Source of the DNA: Nicotiana tabacum
Taxonomy: Eukaryota > Streptophyta > Magnoliopsida > Solanales > Solanaceae
Length of the DNA stretch: 64,000 nt
Assembly (NCBI RefSeq): GCF_000715075.1
Contig: NC_134082.1
Location: 139,178,948-139,242,947 of the forward strand
Reading direction: 5' to 3'
The notes below the pieces were generated by a model that had not been told where the DNA came from, made no database searches, and saw nothing but the letters and a program-made list of their open reading frames with translations. This document shows, piece after piece, positions 26,901-35,070 of this stretch. Made by a program: the position numbers and the translations under genes. How positions within the stretch are numbered: the stretch's first letter is position 1; every line of letters starts with the position of its first letter.

Positions 26901-29900
26901 CTCATATTGCTCGCAAGCAGGGACTTTCTGAGGTGTGTGTGTCTGTATTGGAGAAAATGTATGGACATTCGACCATGGAAGTTCAGGTATTACGTACTGT
27001 CTTTTTTGTCTACTTTGGTTCTTTCCTTCAACTCTAATGCTTATGCCCCCCCCCCCCAAAAAAAAAAAAAAAAAAAGAGCAGACATGAGTATCCTAAAAA
27101 GAAAAAGGAGGCAAATTTGAATAGTTTGATATGCATGGTTTGATGTGCTTTTCTTTCGTATGTTTACAGGAAGCTTTTGTAAAAATAAGAGAACAAGCAA
27201 AGGCTTATCTAGAAATGAAGGGAGAGCTGACTAGCGGCCTTAATTTGATAAACAGTACTAATCTGGAGTATTTTTCTGTTAAACACAAAGCTGAAATCTT
27301 TCGCCTCAAGGGAGACTTTCTGTTGAAGCTTAATGATTGCGAAGGGGCTAATCTTGCTTATTCAAATGCCATCAGCCTTTTCAAGAATCTGCCGAAGGGG
27401 TGGATTAGTTGGGGAAACTATTGTGACATGGTATGTATTTGCTTATTGCGGGATCTTTTTTTGTTTTAAAAAAAAAGGAATTCCTTAAGATGCTATATTT
27501 TGACATGTGGCAGGCTTATAAGGAAACACACGAAGAGATTTGGTTAGAGTATGCTGTTAGCTGCTTTTTACAAGGCATCAAATTTGGTATTCCTAATTCC
27601 AGAAGCCACCTTGCACGGGTTCTATATCTTCTCAGTTTCGATACTCCAAATGAACCCGTAGGGAGGGCATTTGATAAGTACCTGGAACAGATACCCCACT
27701 GGGTTTGGCTTTCTTGGATTCCACAGTTATTACTTTCCTTGCAGAGGACAGAAGCTCCACATTGCAAGCTTGTTCTATTAAAAGTTGCTACCGTCTATCC
27801 ACAGGTAATGTTGTGATTGTTGGTGTTTTGTGTGTTTGATATTCTCAGTGACCTTCAGAGCTGATGCCATCTCACATGTAATTGTAGGCTTTGTATTACT
27901 GGTTGCGAACATATTTGCTTGAGCGCCGTGATGTTGCAAATAAGTCTGAATATGGTAGAATGGCAATGGCACAGCAGAGAATGCAGCAAAATGTCGCTGG
28001 TGCCAGTGCAGCTGGATCTATGGGCCTTGTTGATGGGAATGCTAGAATGGCTGGCCAGAGTGGGGGTTCATCAGCTGTTGACAATCATATTCCCCAGGGA
28101 GCTCAGTCCGGTGGAGGTGTTGGGTCACATGATGGCAGTAGTTCTCAAATTCAGGAACCTGAAAGGCCAGACAGTAGTATGCCCTCTGGTAATGACCAGT
28201 CCTTACACCAGAGCTCATCAGGCGGTGATGGAGGTCAAGCTGCATTGCGCCGTAATAGTGCTCTGACTCTGGTTGCATCTGCTGCCAGTGCTTTTGATGC
28301 AGCCAAAGATATAATGGAAACTTTACGCAGCAAACATTCTAATCTTGCCAGTGAACTTGAGGTGACTGGTCTTGCTTATTTTTTCACAAATAAAAGTCTA
28401 GTTAGATGATATAACCGGTCCATTTTTCAGTTAATACAGTTGTGAAACATTAATACAAGGATGCTATTCGATTCGGAAAAGGATTGGATATTACGTTTTC
28501 TCAGAATCTTTTAACTTGTGCACCTTTTCATTGATACCATCTGAAAGAAAGATAAATTCTGGTTTTCATACTTTGTGTACCTTGGACATTATGGAGAGAA
28601 TGAAAATTAAAAAAAAATGAAGCATTTGGAGGGGCTCGGAGTCGTGACTTATCTTTTGTCTGCTTTTGTAATTTTGGCGTAAAAGAAATTACCAACTTAT
28701 TGGTTTGATTCTTGGAAGCTTAATAAGTACTTGTATTACATAAGAAAAACACCAACTTGTGTAGTACAAATAAATATTTTGATTTTTCAAAATGGATACC
28801 CTACAAATTGTAAACCTATTTTGTCATTCAAGTGTAAGTAGATTTGCTGACGCGTCTTCTGAAAAAATATCTCAGATCTTGCTCACAGAGATTGGATCCA
28901 GATTCGTCACTTTACCAGAGGAGAGACTGTTGGCAGTTGTTAATGCTCTACTTCACCGTTGCTACAAGTACCCTACTGCAACTACAGCTGAAGTTCCTCA
29001 GTCTCTGAAGAAGGAGCTTTCTGGTGTGTGTAGAGCATGTTTCTCAGCAGATGCAGTGAACAAACATGTTGAATTTGTAAGAGAATACAAGCAGGATTTT
29101 GAACGTGATCTCGATCCTGACAGTACTGCAACATTTCCAGCAACTCTTTCTGAACTTACTGAAAGACTGAAGCATTGGAAAAATGTCCTGCAAAGCAACG
29201 TGGAGGACCGCTTTCCAGCTGTGCTGAAGTTGGAAGATGAAAGTAGGGTGTTGAGAGATTTTCATGTTGTTGATGTGGAGGTTCCAGGGCAATATTTTAC
29301 CGATCAGGCAAGTATCTTAGTCCATTCCTTTCCAAATGCAAGTAGAATGTAATGTCAAAAGGATGCAATAAAAGCCCAAAACTGGGACATGAATTTCCAG
29401 GTGCAAAATGTATTCATAAGGCTTTAGTTATATAAATGACAAAATGTATCCATGGTTCAATGGGACTTGTTTCTTGGTTTCCCTTTTCTTCTGTTTCTGC
29501 TTTACCAGATATTATAGTGCTTCACCCTGATTTTTTTGTCTTTCATTTAGGAAGTTGCGCCCGATCATACTGTGAAGTTAGACAGGGTGGGAGCTGATAT
29601 TCCAATAGTGCGGAGACATGGAAGCAGCTTCCGCCGTCTGACTCTGATTGGATCAGATGGTTCTCAGCGCCATTTTATTGTTCAGACATCTTTAACACCA
29701 AATGCTAGAAGTGATGAACGGATCTTACAGCTTTTCCGTGTGATGAATCGGATGTTTGACAAGCACAAGGAATCACGACGGCGGCACATCTGCATTCACA
29801 CTCCTATTATTATACCCGTGTGGTCTCAGGTAATTACTAAACCCATCTTTACCTCATAAAATAGTGTTACATTATCCGGTTTTTGCTCTATTGGCAGAAA

Positions 29901-31245
29901 TAGGAAGCCACTTTTTGAGGCAGCCATGTTTTATTCGGTTGTAACATAATTGCGGTAGTGATCCAAATTGCATTGTTCACTGAAATTGTATTGAACTCCA
30001 TGTGAATTCATGTAATAGGTTCGCATGGTAGAGGATGATCTGATGTACAGCACTTTCCTTGAGGTTTATGAGAACCATTGTGCTAGAAATGACCGAGAAG
30101 CGGACTTACCGATCACATTTTTCAAGGAGCAACTCAACCAAGCAATATCTGGCCAGATTTCACCAGATGCTGTTGTTGATCTCCGTCTTCAAGCATATAA
30201 TGAGATAACAAAAAGTTTTGTCACGGACAGCATCTTCTCACAGTATATGTACAAAACTCTATTGAGTGGCAATCACATGTGGGCTTTCAAAAAGCAGTTT
30301 GCTATCCAGTTGGCTCTTTCTAGTTTTATGTCTTTCATGCTACAAATTGGTGGAAGGTCTCCAAACAAGATATTATTTGCTAAAAACACTGGAAAAATCT
30401 TTCAGACTGATTTCCATCCTGCATATGATTCAAATGGAATGATTGAATTTAATGAACCGGTGCCCTTCCGCTTGACTAGAAATTTGCAAGCATTTTTCTC
30501 TCATTTTGGAGTAGAAGGTTTAGTTGTTTCTGCCATGTGTGCAGCTGCGCAGGCTGTGGTCTCCCCTAAAGTAAGATTTACTTCTAATATACATCTTATT
30601 TTCTACTTTGTTTAATTCCTCAATGCTGATGGCTTCACTTAAATTCCAATGTGCAGCAAAGCCAGCACTTATGGTATCATCTGGCTATGTTTTTTCGAGA
30701 TGAGCTGTTATCTTGGTCTTGGAGAAGACCTCTTGGGATGCCTCTGGCCCCTGTTGTAGGAGCAGGTAGTCTGAACCCCGTGGACTTCAAACAAAAAGTC
30801 ACTACAAATGTTGAGAATGTCATTGGACGGATCAATGGAATAGCCCCACAGTACATCTCTGAAGAGGTATTCACTTTTTTTCCCTTCCCTTTTTGGTGCT
30901 ATTTATATAAATTTTCAAAATTCCTCACCTAGTAATGGTACTACCACTTTCCGATTCAATAAAGTTGGCGCAGTTGCTATCTCCTGTGTAGTTCAGCATG
31001 AATTATATGTTCCCGCATACCTGTATGACTGAAATTACAGGCTTTAGATAAGTTAATATTTACTTAATATCTATTTAAAATGCCTACATTGTGACATTGT
31101 GGTGTTTTGGCTTCTACTTGTATAGGAGGAGAATGGCATGGATCCGCCACAATCTCTGCAGAGGGGTGTAGCGGAGTTAGTTGAAGCTGCCCTTACTCCA
31201 AGGAACTTGTGCATGATGGATCCAACATGGCACCCTTGGTTCTGA
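1..31245 (+). CDS. TRA1: TRA1/TRRAP-family co-activator scaffold (PIKK-like pseudokinase), 5'-partial
   Basis: Very large scaffold protein of the SAGA and NuA4 histone acetyltransferase complexes. In this family it contacts transcriptional activators in the nucleus and has no kinase activity. The spliced reading frame gives 3,859 residues plus a stop from the window edge, which fits the roughly 3,800-3,900 residues known for plant TRA1. Residues 1-224 (exon 1) are helical repeats with a Pro/Ser-rich linker near residues 115-160. Residues 506-916 (exon 12) and 917-1250 (exon 13) continue the HEAT-like solenoid. The FAT region runs from about residue 2,550 to 3,300 and is broken by a Gly/Ser/Gln-rich linker in exon 29. 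A PI3K-like domain covers about 3,500-3,790, and the last 32 residues are a FATC ending DPTWHPWF. The catalytic loop reads GGRSPNKIL and the metal motif TDFHP, so key kinase residues are absent. The frame is open from base 3; I infer only a few dozen N-terminal residues lie upstream. Assignment rests on remembered family sequence. Confidence 0.96.
1512..1660 (-). mobile_element. TTG-tailed TS SINE / RTE LINE 3' module
   Basis: Read on the minus strand it contains the widespread Solanaceae module: GAGCCGAGGATC, a CTCTCTACC block, GGGGTAAGGTATGCG, CCCCAGACCCCACTTGTG and a tail of TTG repeats (CAACAACAAC at 1514-1523 on the plus strand). The same module recurs at 4711 and 19293. It is known as the 3' end of tobacco TS SINEs and of their partner RTE-clade LINEs. 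The DNA between this module and the copia element may be the 3' untranslated region of the LINE remnant at 3028-3850. Confidence 0.75.
1799..1941 (-). repeat. 3' LTR of the deleted copia element
   Basis: This is the downstream LTR with respect to the element's minus-strand reading direction. It is about 95% alike to the repeat at 2880-3027 by eye. It overlaps the last codons and stop of the polyprotein fragment. Confidence 0.7.
1936..2583 (-). pseudogene. Copia polyprotein fragment: end of reverse transcriptase and RNase H
   Basis: A 215-residue open stretch starting [15 protein letters not shown]. It contains YSDADWA, SMSGYCV and SSAEAEYRA, the standard RNase H motifs of plant copia polyproteins, then [14 protein letters not shown]-like FVREKI, and the terminal DIFTKSL. 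The stop codon lies inside the edge of the left LTR, as expected for the polyprotein 3' end. The upstream 2584-2879 still resembles copia (thumb region) but has lost the frame. It cannot make a functional enzyme. Confidence 0.85.
2880..3027 (-). repeat. 5' LTR of the deleted copia element
   Basis: Second copy of the 145-bp direct repeat, with TGAGAAATATG at one end and CTAACTAACA at the other. It is followed inward (minus strand) by TGGTATC, a primer-binding-site remnant. Confidence 0.7.
3028..3850 (-). pseudogene. LINE (RTE-clade type) reverse-transcriptase C-terminal remnant
   Basis: Two minus-strand open pieces, 3622-3810 and 3127-3468, lie in order but in broken frames. The first has [18 protein letters not shown], the second [41 protein letters not shown] and [12 protein letters not shown]. 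These are the familiar C-terminal motifs of plant non-LTR reverse transcriptases. The frame breaks and missing 5' part show a dead, 5'-truncated copy. The copia element sits between this remnant and the TTG-tailed module at 1512-1660. Confidence 0.85.
4711..4829 (+). mobile_element. TTG-tailed TS SINE / RTE LINE 3' module
   Basis: Contains CTGAGCTGAGGGTC, CCTCTCTATCTCC, AGGGGTAAGGTTTGCG, CCCTAGACTCCACTACGTG and GGGTATGTTGTTGCTG. This is the same module as at 1512 and 19431, in plus orientation and more decayed. The 5' limit is uncertain; AAGTCAAT occurs on the 3' side and near 4484, so the element could start near 4492. Confidence 0.7.
5539..5921 (+). mobile_element. 383-bp hAT-type MITE with TTTAGAGT target duplication
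   Basis: Starts CAGTTTTGTCAAAGGC and ends GCCTTAGATAACATTG, so the ends are inverted repeats of the form CAGTGTTRTCAAAGGC. It is flanked by exact 8-bp duplications TTTAGAGT (5531-5538 and 5922-5929), the size made by hAT transposases. The interior is rich in GCGCTTAAGC motifs and has no coding capacity. A homologous copy in inverted orientation lies at 7673-8053. Confidence 0.88.
6123..6343 (+). mobile_element. tRNA-derived Solanaceae SINE (221 bp)
   Basis: Contains a B-box-like GGTTCGAATGCC, then ACTAGGTGAAATTTTCC, GTTGGTGGGAGGAG, TACTCGGTGAATTAGTCGAG and an A-rich tail. It is homologous to the SINE at 9297-9512. The flanks TGTCCAAGCGTAAGC (6108-6122) and TGTCCAAGCACAAGC (6344-6358) form a 15-bp target duplication with two mismatches. 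Confidence 0.8.
7359..7562 (+). mobile_element. 204-bp hAT-type MITE
   Basis: Ends are CAGTAGCGGATCT and AGATCCGCCATTG, imperfect terminal inverted repeats. The flanks TGCAGCAC (7351-7358) and TGCAACAC (7563-7570) form an 8-bp duplication with one mismatch. No coding capacity. Confidence 0.85.
7673..8053 (-). mobile_element. 381-bp hAT-type MITE with ATCATAAC target duplication
   Basis: Starts CAGTGTTATCAAAGGCG and ends CGCCTTTGACAACACTG. Exact 8-bp duplications ATCATAAC flank it (7665-7672, 8054-8061). Its reverse complement aligns along the whole length with the MITE at 5539-5921, so the two form a long inverted pair with exons 2 and 3 between them. Confidence 0.9.
9297..9512 (+). mobile_element. 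tRNA-derived Solanaceae SINE (216 bp) with 18-bp target duplication
   Basis: Begins near CCAGTGGTCTAGTAGCC (A-box-like region) and has GGTCTCAGGTTGAGATCCC (B-box region), ACTAGGTGATATCTTCCC, CTAGTGGGAGG, TGGAATAGTCAAAGTACG and an A6 tail. The flanks GAATGACTTACTTGAAAT (9279-9296) and GAATGACTCACTTGAAAT (9513-9530) form an 18-bp duplication with one mismatch. Confidence 0.88.
11886..13549 (+). other. TRA1 intron 7 (1.7 kb)
   Basis: AT-rich and non-coding. It contains a truncated Au SINE at 13100-13208. A possible MITE covers about 11925-12235, suggested by GTGTTTGGATG at the left and CCCAAACAACTC at the right, but no target duplication was found. Confidence 0.7.
13100..13208 (-). mobile_element. 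Au SINE, 5'-truncated
   Basis: Read on the minus strand it has GCAGAAATGCAATAAGG, TGCATACAATAGACCC and CCTTCCTGGGAACCG, which follow the Au SINE body. The flanks ATGATAAACTT (13089-13099 and 13209-13219) are an exact 11-bp duplication. At 109 bp it lacks the tRNA-like 5' part. Confidence 0.75.
19276..19564 (+). mobile_element. 5'-truncated TTG-tailed RTE LINE (or TS SINE) copy with 17-bp target duplication
   Basis: The inserted part, 19293-19547, ends with GAGCCGAGGGTCTATTGGAA, CCTCTCTACC, GGGGTAAGGTCTGCG, CCCCAGACCCCACC and six TTG repeats. The flanks ATTACATAATGATCCCT at 19276-19292 and 19548-19564 are identical. The 5' half is pyrimidine-rich, without tRNA boxes, so I favour a LINE 3' fragment over a SINE. 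It lies in intron 17, just after a GC donor. Confidence 0.85.
20947..20994. repeat. (AT)24 microsatellite in TRA1 intron 20
   Basis: Uninterrupted AT dinucleotide run of 48 bp. The rest of intron 20 (20801-21802) is AT-rich without recognised elements; two short stretches with CTCATTRTGAGRATCATG near 21500 and 21610 look like a local duplication. Confidence 0.95.
22460..23089 (+). other. TRA1 intron 21, no recognised content
   Basis: Non-coding 630-bp intron with a G10 run near 22886. I see no transposon ends or other structure. The donor is AGA|GTATGG and the acceptor CATTAG. Confidence 0.8.
27046..27076. repeat. C12-A19 homopolymer junction in TRA1 intron 26
   Basis: A run of 12 C followed by 19 A. 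A similar C9/A19 junction lies near 11187-11210 in intron 4. Such tracts are prone to length error in sequencing. Confidence 0.9.
29551..30866 (+). other. TRA1: PI3K-like pseudokinase domain of TRA1 (exons 31-33)
   Basis: This stretch encodes the PIKK-type kinase fold. The N-lobe carries the segment with [11 protein letters not shown]. The position of the usual PIKK catalytic loop (GDRHxxN) at 30349-30378 reads [10 protein letters not shown], so the catalytic Asp and His are replaced by Gly and Ser. The DFG-like site at 30406-30420 reads TDFHP. Loss of these residues is the hallmark of Tra1/TRRAP, and separates this gene from ATM, ATR and TOR. The last exon (31126-31245) adds the FATC tail. 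Confidence 0.9.
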
Positions 31246-32433
31246 TTTTTTTTAAAAAAAAAATCTAATACGAAGTTTTAGGTGTCTAGTAGTAATCTAA
31301 CATTAAGTACAGACTGTATATAGTCTCTTATTTACCTTTAGGGGATGCAAGCAAAGATAATGCTGTAAATATTATTGCCGTGTATATAAATGATATCTTT
31401 TTCAGCTAGGCACTTATTATTTAGAGGAAAATTTCCTTAGTCAGCAACAGCGGAATTAGTTAAGCTCATAATGCAGCGAATGTATCATCCTTCTGAGCTA
31501 CTTCTGATACTATTAAAGAAGTTTTATTATTGCAACAGCTTGTAAATATATCAGCCTTTTGATTTATATTACCGTGATCGTTCTAGCTAAAGTAGCAAAA
31601 ACAACCGAATTATTTGACATAATGCTCAAGCCAGGTGCTTAATCAATAGAGGGGCTCTCAGTAGTGCATTCTTAAGATAATTGACGAAGGTCCAACATCA
31701 GGAAGGTCACGATTGAATGTCGAGAGAGGATTTGTCGGTTTACACATGTAAATGCGCAGAACATTAAGGAAAACAATAATGGAGTTCAAATGAAGTGTGC
31801 AAGTAAATTTTGATTTGTATGAGAACTGAATTTGAAGCCAATTGGTTGTTATGAGGTTGGAAATGAATCTTGGTTGTTCTGTATGCTTTCTTATCTACTT
31901 TCGATAAAATACTAGGTTCGCTTGAACTGATTAATAGTGGTACGATATAATGCTTTTGCTAGTGGTCATCCCTTAGCTATCCCATAAATTTGCCCTTCTT
32001 TATTTTCGTTGATCAGAATGTGCATGATAAGTTTTGTTACTGATTCTTCCAGTCGCTGCTCCTTTTAGGACCTTAACTTTTTTTTGAGTTTAATAATTGT
32101 TTGGTTGATCTGGACACGGCACAATATTCTGATCTACTTTAACTAATTGGTGTGCTCGAGAGGGGTTCCATGTCTTTTAGTTTTCCTTGGGGTAAAAAAC
32201 TCCAATATGGCAAAAACTGAACCAAAAAAAATAAAAATATTTAATGAACAAATTTATCTGGACTTGGATAAGCATGGAATTGAAAAGAGATGATTTTGAA
32301 TTAATTCAATATGGCAGCATACTTTCTATGGTCCAAATCAGATATGAACCAAAAGAATAATATAGCAACAGTAATACAAAAACTAAAAAGACAAAAAACC
32401 AAAAACAGCAACAAAAAGCTAACAATCTTCTCT
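31246..32433. other. Convergent intergenic region (3' ends of TRA1 and the minus-strand gene)
   Basis: AT-rich DNA between two genes that face each other tail to tail. The first few hundred bases after the TGA at 31243 should be the TRA1 3' untranslated region. I cannot place either polyadenylation site with confidence, and see no open frame or repeat. Confidence 0.7.
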
Positions 32434-33654
32434 TCATTCATTTTCCTCAGGGAAACGAAGATGCTTCCCTTTTGGAGTTGGCAATCCTTTCAAATGCAAG
32501 ACACCTGGCGAAGCAGCAGAATCCTCCTCTTCAACTCCTTCAATCTCATCTTCACTGTTGTACACAAAACGAGTGTGCTTTCCCTCAAATTTTGCATTCA
32601 CGTTAATCTTGCTAATTGCTTCACACAGTTCATCAACTAAATCTCCATCTTCTTCATTTTCATCATAGTTATCATCATCATATTCTTCTTCTTCTTCTTC
32701 AAGTCCTCCTTCTTCCTCATCTTCTTCATCATCTTTAGTACTTGCATTCACTTGAATTGACCATATAGATGAATTGTCGTCATTCTCTTTACTTTCAGCC
32801 TCACCTCCTTGGTATGACACCACAGAGGAACACACTGATGATTCTTCTGATTTTTCAGAAAAATCAAGTAGCAGAGATCTTGTTATGTAACTCTTCTCAG
32901 TTTCAAGACTCCCCCGCTTTTCCTCCTCAAACATCTCATTCATTATCTGTAACATAAAATATTAACAAAAATCAAATCTCTAAAATACATAATCAAGAGA
33001 GAATCTTTCATGAAAAAATTGATATGGGCAATGAAATATACACCTGAGAAATGGCAAACTTGTCCTCGACAGGGGAAGCGGTAACAACAGGCAACTCATT
33101 GACAGAGAGATCCATAAGAGGAGTGTTTGCCGGAGTTGGGGCAAGAAAACCCATAGGAGAATTGACAATGCCTTTGAGATGAAGAAAAGGCCCATTTTGC
33201 AATGAAATTTTCGAGATCACGGCTTGTTCTTCAACTTTTTGCAACAAAGTCTTAACTTGGCCCCTCAACAAAGCTTCCCCAGATCCAGGAGTAGTGCAGT
33301 GTTTGGCTTGGACATTAGTTCTTTTCTTGGACATCTCAGAAGATGGGGTCTCCAAATTTCCCATAGCTAAGCCAACAATGGGGGAATCATTTGTTATGTC
33401 AATCAATGCTGATTGTTTCCCAGTTCTTTGTCTTGATTGTGTAACTGCTTTCTTATCAGATTCTTCAATTTTCTCTGAACAAGAAAAGAGCAATAGAGAA
33501 ATGAATTTTTGGAAAAGAGAAAATCAGATGAATAGTTTAGAAATGAAAGGGTAATTAGAAACTTACTTGACAGAGGGATCTTGTTAGCACTGTTAGCAGT
33601 AGCCAAGGCTTGTGATCTTGTCACTCTTCTTGTTGTTGATGATGGAGTCTCCAT
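32434..33654 (-). CDS. Unidentified acidic plant protein with KEN box; candidate cell-cycle gene
   Basis: Three exons on the minus strand: 33567-33654, 33044-33474 and 32434-32946. All junctions are GT-AG and in phase, giving 343 residues. The N-terminus METPSSTTRRVTRSQALA is basic and Ser/Thr-rich. Conserved-looking blocks are ALIDITNDSPIVGL, GSGEALLRGQVKTLLQKVEE (helical), FLHLKGIVNSPMGFLAP and the C-terminal VLHLKGLPTPKGKHLRF. Residues about 246-282 are almost all Asp/Glu. A KEN triplet lies at residues 226-228 (SKENDD) and an RxxL at 196-199, which could be APC/C degrons. I recognise it only as a plant-specific type and cannot name it. There is no signal peptide or membrane segment; I infer a nuclear protein. 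Two MSA promoter elements upstream suggest G2/M expression. Confidence 0.85.
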
Positions 33655-33794
33655 TGATGAATCAAGAAAATTTGCAGTAAGTTTGATTTTGGGTCACTGG
33701 TTACTATTAAGAAGATCGAAAACTGCAGAGAGAAGAAACAGACAGAAAGAGTAACGCAATGAGATGATGAGATTTGGGCAAAGGGGAAGATGAC

Positions 33795-33800
33795 TTTATA
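33795..33800 (-). promoter_or_regulatory. TATA box of the minus-strand acidic-protein gene
   Basis: TATAAA on the minus strand (TTTATA on the plus strand), about 140 bp upstream of the ATG at 33654, implying a transcription start near 33765. It lies just downstream of the two MSA elements. Confidence 0.55.
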
Positions 33801-33838
33801 GTTGTGGAAATAAGGTTTGGGGACGGGCAAAAATAAAG

Positions 33839-33849
33839 TGACCGTTAGA
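33839..33849 (-). promoter_or_regulatory. MSA element (MYB3R-binding, mitosis-specific activator)
   Basis: On the minus strand it reads TCTAACGGTCA, an exact match to the MSA consensus YCYAACGGYYA bound by three-repeat MYB (MYB3R) factors in G2/M genes. It is about 190 bp upstream of the ATG, in the gene's own orientation. Confidence 0.75.
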
Positions 33850-33877
33850 GCGTTCTGTAGGCGGCGTGTTAGCAAAC

Positions 33878-33888
33878 TAGCCGTTAGG
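33878..33888 (-). promoter_or_regulatory. Second MSA element
   Basis: On the minus strand it reads CCTAACGGCTA, again a full match to YCYAACGGYYA. It lies 29 bp further upstream than the first. Paired MSA sites are common in plant B-type cyclin and other mitotic promoters. Confidence 0.75.
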
Positions 33889-34490
33889 ATTTGAAACATG
33901 GGCTTGGGCTTCTTTGGTGCGTTTTGAGCCCATGCGGCCTATGTCTGGGCTAGTTCGAGGGGTATCAGCGCACTTTCAAAAGTTCCTCATTGGCCTGTTT
34001 TGTTAGTGAGATGAAAACGTAAAAATGGCGCCGAATGGCTAGTTTTTGGACCACTTGTTAATATTTAGTCAACTTAAAAATATAATTGTGAAATTATTAA
34101 TTTTTATGTAAAAATAAAATTTGAACTAAAATATCCTAGCTAGAAGGAGGAGGCGATGGTAACAAAGGTCGTTGCGTAAAAGGGGAAGTGGTGGTGGAAC
34201 AAGAAACGAGAGGAGGGGTAAAGTGGAGTTGGGGCGATGAGATGACATTCCGACTATGACGTCCACCTCATCAGAATGTTAGGCCACCTAGGATGTTGTT
34301 TTCATGGTGGATAACCTTAATGGAGGAAGGTATTTTTGCACTAGTTTTCGTTGGAGGTTTTGGTGAATCAAAAATATACTTGGGACATAAAAGATCCTTT
34401 TTCATTTAGTGAAAGAGCATTTCTGGTCATTTTTTTAATTATTTAACTCGAATAATTCAGTATTTCAAAACAGGTTGCCGTTCATAAAAA
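33889..34490. other. Non-coding stretch between the acidic-protein promoter and the retroelement array
   Basis: No open frame or recognised element. It contains TGGCGCC near 34025, which is E2F-like but not a full consensus. The sequence TTCATAAAAA at 34481-34490 ends the unique DNA; what follows is repeated twice downstream. Confidence 0.6.
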
Positions 34491-35070
34491 ATAATTTTAT
34501 AATTAATTTAACAATTTTGAAAGCCAACTTATAAGACTTGATTTGGGACAAAGGGTAGTCATTAATGATTCTTCCTTCAGCAATGATATTGGTCACTAAA
34601 GGTAAAAGCTTACCCCAATTCAATATTGTTACTAAATAAATAAAGGCACTGATAAACCCATCAGTAAACTAACTTGTCTTCACTAAACCTTACTGTGTAG
34701 TCAATTTGTTGGGCATATAGTAGTTTAATCGATGTAATTGACTAGCATACTTAGGTGTCAGAATATAATTAATTCAATACTTATGTGATCTCTTCAACTT
34801 GTCCTAAGGTTGAAGGTTGAAGGTTGAGTAGGTGACATTATTATACTGAAGGGTCATAATAGATTCAACCCAGGATAACCCGTCAACCATTTTTTGACTT
34901 TTTGGTTAAAATCCTAACCAACAAGTTGTTTTCAACCCATTATCTGAATGTCTAAATTAAGGGGAAGTTACATTGTATACCCCTTTCAAGAACCCTTAAC
35001 ACACTATGCTTCAATAATAAAATTACATGTAATACATATCAATTAATTACCCTACATACCTATTTAGTTA
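34491..35070. repeat. Host flank copy A (unit 1)
   Basis: 580 bp of AT-rich DNA ending in the target-site half AGTTA. It is copied at 42061-42640 and 49632-50204. The differences seen are a G/A at the start (GATTTGGGAC or GATTTAGGAC), one C/T, a G/T near the end and loss of one 7-bp GGTTGAA repeat in the third copy. Confidence 0.9.

Larger units (their letters stand above)
1..31245 (+). other. TRA1: Exon map of the TRA1 gene (34 exons in the window)
   Basis: Exons read by eye: 1-674, 6598-6723, 6804-6889, 10695-10803, 11429-11524, 11654-11716, 11826-11885, 13550-13618, 14291-14372, 14492-14544, 14619-14717, 14840-16072, 16287-17288, 17359-17694, 18171-18429, 18517-18739, 18844-19234, 20009-20158, 20249-20470, 20579-20800, 21803-22459, 23090-23350, 23440-23787, 24255-24667, 24775-25204, 25688-26986, 27170-27430, 27514-27804, 27888-28361, 28876-29307, 29551-29829, 30019-30570, 30657-30866, 31126-31245. 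Each length keeps the phase and every joined peptide reads through in the expected family order. All introns are GT-AG except those after 19234 and 29307, which start with GC. The donor after 11716 (GTCTGG) is weak. The split codons are at 6889/10695, 14372/14492, 18429/18517, 18739/18844 and 24667/24775. Confidence 0.9.
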
